A DNA stretch of 64,000 nt from Rhizobium metallidurans (GTDB lineage Bacteria > Pseudomonadota > Alphaproteobacteria > Rhizobiales > Rhizobiaceae), in contig NZ_JACIDW010000006.1 of the NCBI RefSeq assembly GCF_014196505.1, positions 146,484 to 210,483 of the forward strand, read 5' to 3'. The position numbers were made by a program, and so were the translations under genes. The notes under the pieces are model-generated. The model saw only the letters and a program-made list of their open reading frames with translations, ran no database searches and was not told the DNA's origin. Shown piece by piece: positions 63,662-64,000 of the stretch; the stretch's first letter is position 1; each line of letters begins with the position of its first letter.

Positions 63662-64000
63662 TCAAGGTGGATTTGGCGTCCAGCATCGATTTTCAGCGAG
63701 AAGCGTGTTGGCGAGGACGACGAGTTTTCGCATGACGGCGGTAAGAACGACCTTGGCCTGCTTTCCCTTGTCCTTCAGCCGCGTGGCGAAGATTTTCATG
63801 TCCGGATTGTAGCGGCAGGCCGACAGCGCCGCCATGTAGAGGGCGTTGCGCGGTGCCTTGCGGCCGCCTCTGATCGATCGCTGCCCCTGGCGCGCCCCAC
63901 TGTCGTTGGCGATCGGCGCCAGGCCGGCCAGCATGGCCGCCTGCTTGGCATTGCACTGCCCCAACTCGCTCAGGCCGACGATCAGGGAATAAGCCGTGAC
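63662..64000 (-). mobile_element. IS110-family transposase, C-terminal part (continues beyond the window)
   Basis: The frame is open to the last base. The 113 visible residues include LSELGQCNAKQAAMLAGLAP, IRGGRKAPRNALYMAALSAC and KVVLTAVMRKLVVLANTLL, the C-terminal (transposase_20) domain of IS110/IS116/IS902 transposases. The catalytic N-terminal part and any bridge-RNA region lie outside. The 3' end just precedes the degenerate RIME-like sequence. Confidence 0.9.

Overview
The window looks like a chromosomal segment of a Rhizobiaceae alphaproteobacterium (Rhizobium/Agrobacterium/Shinella type). The evidence is high GC, a lpiA-acvB pair, a sqdBDC sulfolipid cluster, a tolQRAB-pal-cpoB-tilS-ftsH-glmM block, Rhizobium-type intergenic mosaic elements (RIME) and a serC leader hairpin of the alphaproteobacterial kind. 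The genus cannot be fixed from the sequence alone.

Layout. 1-6.4 kb: the end of a MscS-type channel gene, lpiA (lysyl-phosphatidylglycerol synthase/flippase) overlapping acvB, then DinB-like and TUDOR-like small genes on the minus strand. 6.4-10.1 kb: ruvC, ruvA and ruvB on the minus strand, with an AbrB/PIN toxin-antitoxin pair inserted at each internal junction. 10-14.9 kb: a chemoreceptor, an aldo/keto reductase and a luciferase-like monooxygenase. 14.9-20 kb: SH3 and IalB-type secreted proteins, a DoxX-TPR-metallo-beta-lactamase operon, and a divergent ECF sigma/anti-sigma pair. The two divergent units share the same promoter motif. 20-25.1 kb: yebC, secreted and flavin-fold proteins, an RHH/ParE module, a metallohydrolase, ymdB and 5-formyl-THF cyclo-ligase. 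25.2-28.4 kb: sqdC, sqdD and sqdB, with a RIME1 element inside the cluster.

28.5-40.8 kb is the cell-envelope block: ybgC, a Phd/VapC module, tolQ, tolR, tolA, tolB, pal, cpoB, tilS (carrying an in-frame palindromic insertion), ftsH and glmM. 41-47.5 kb: an outer-membrane barrel, DoxX, serC-serA, an entericidin-like lipoprotein, an Ala/Pro-rich membrane protein and a MerR regulator. 47.6-51.6 kb: a PAS-GGDEF-EAL protein, a RIME2-like element, mnmA, a tRNA-Met gene and a 30-residue membrane microprotein.

52-55 kb is the most unusual region. A secreted 462-residue Gly/Asn-rich repeat protein, with HNH-spaced (GN)n repeats followed by a 40-residue (120-bp) tandem module, lies between two paralogous secreted transglutaminase-like cysteine peptidases (BTLCP/C93 type). 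A 22-codon ORF lies in the AT-rich divergent promoter region. An outer-membrane barrel and a membrane GGDEF-EAL protein follow. This could be an undescribed surface-protein/processing-peptidase system, loosely analogous to LapA/LapG.

58-60 kb: a 37-residue microprotein, a variant histidine phosphatase, a compact cobalamin riboswitch and cbtB-cbtA (cobalt uptake), then a LuxR regulator. 60.9-63 kb: a sulfite-oxidase-fold oxidoreductase and an M20 amidohydrolase. The window ends in a degenerate RIME-like sequence and the 3' part of an IS110-family transposase.
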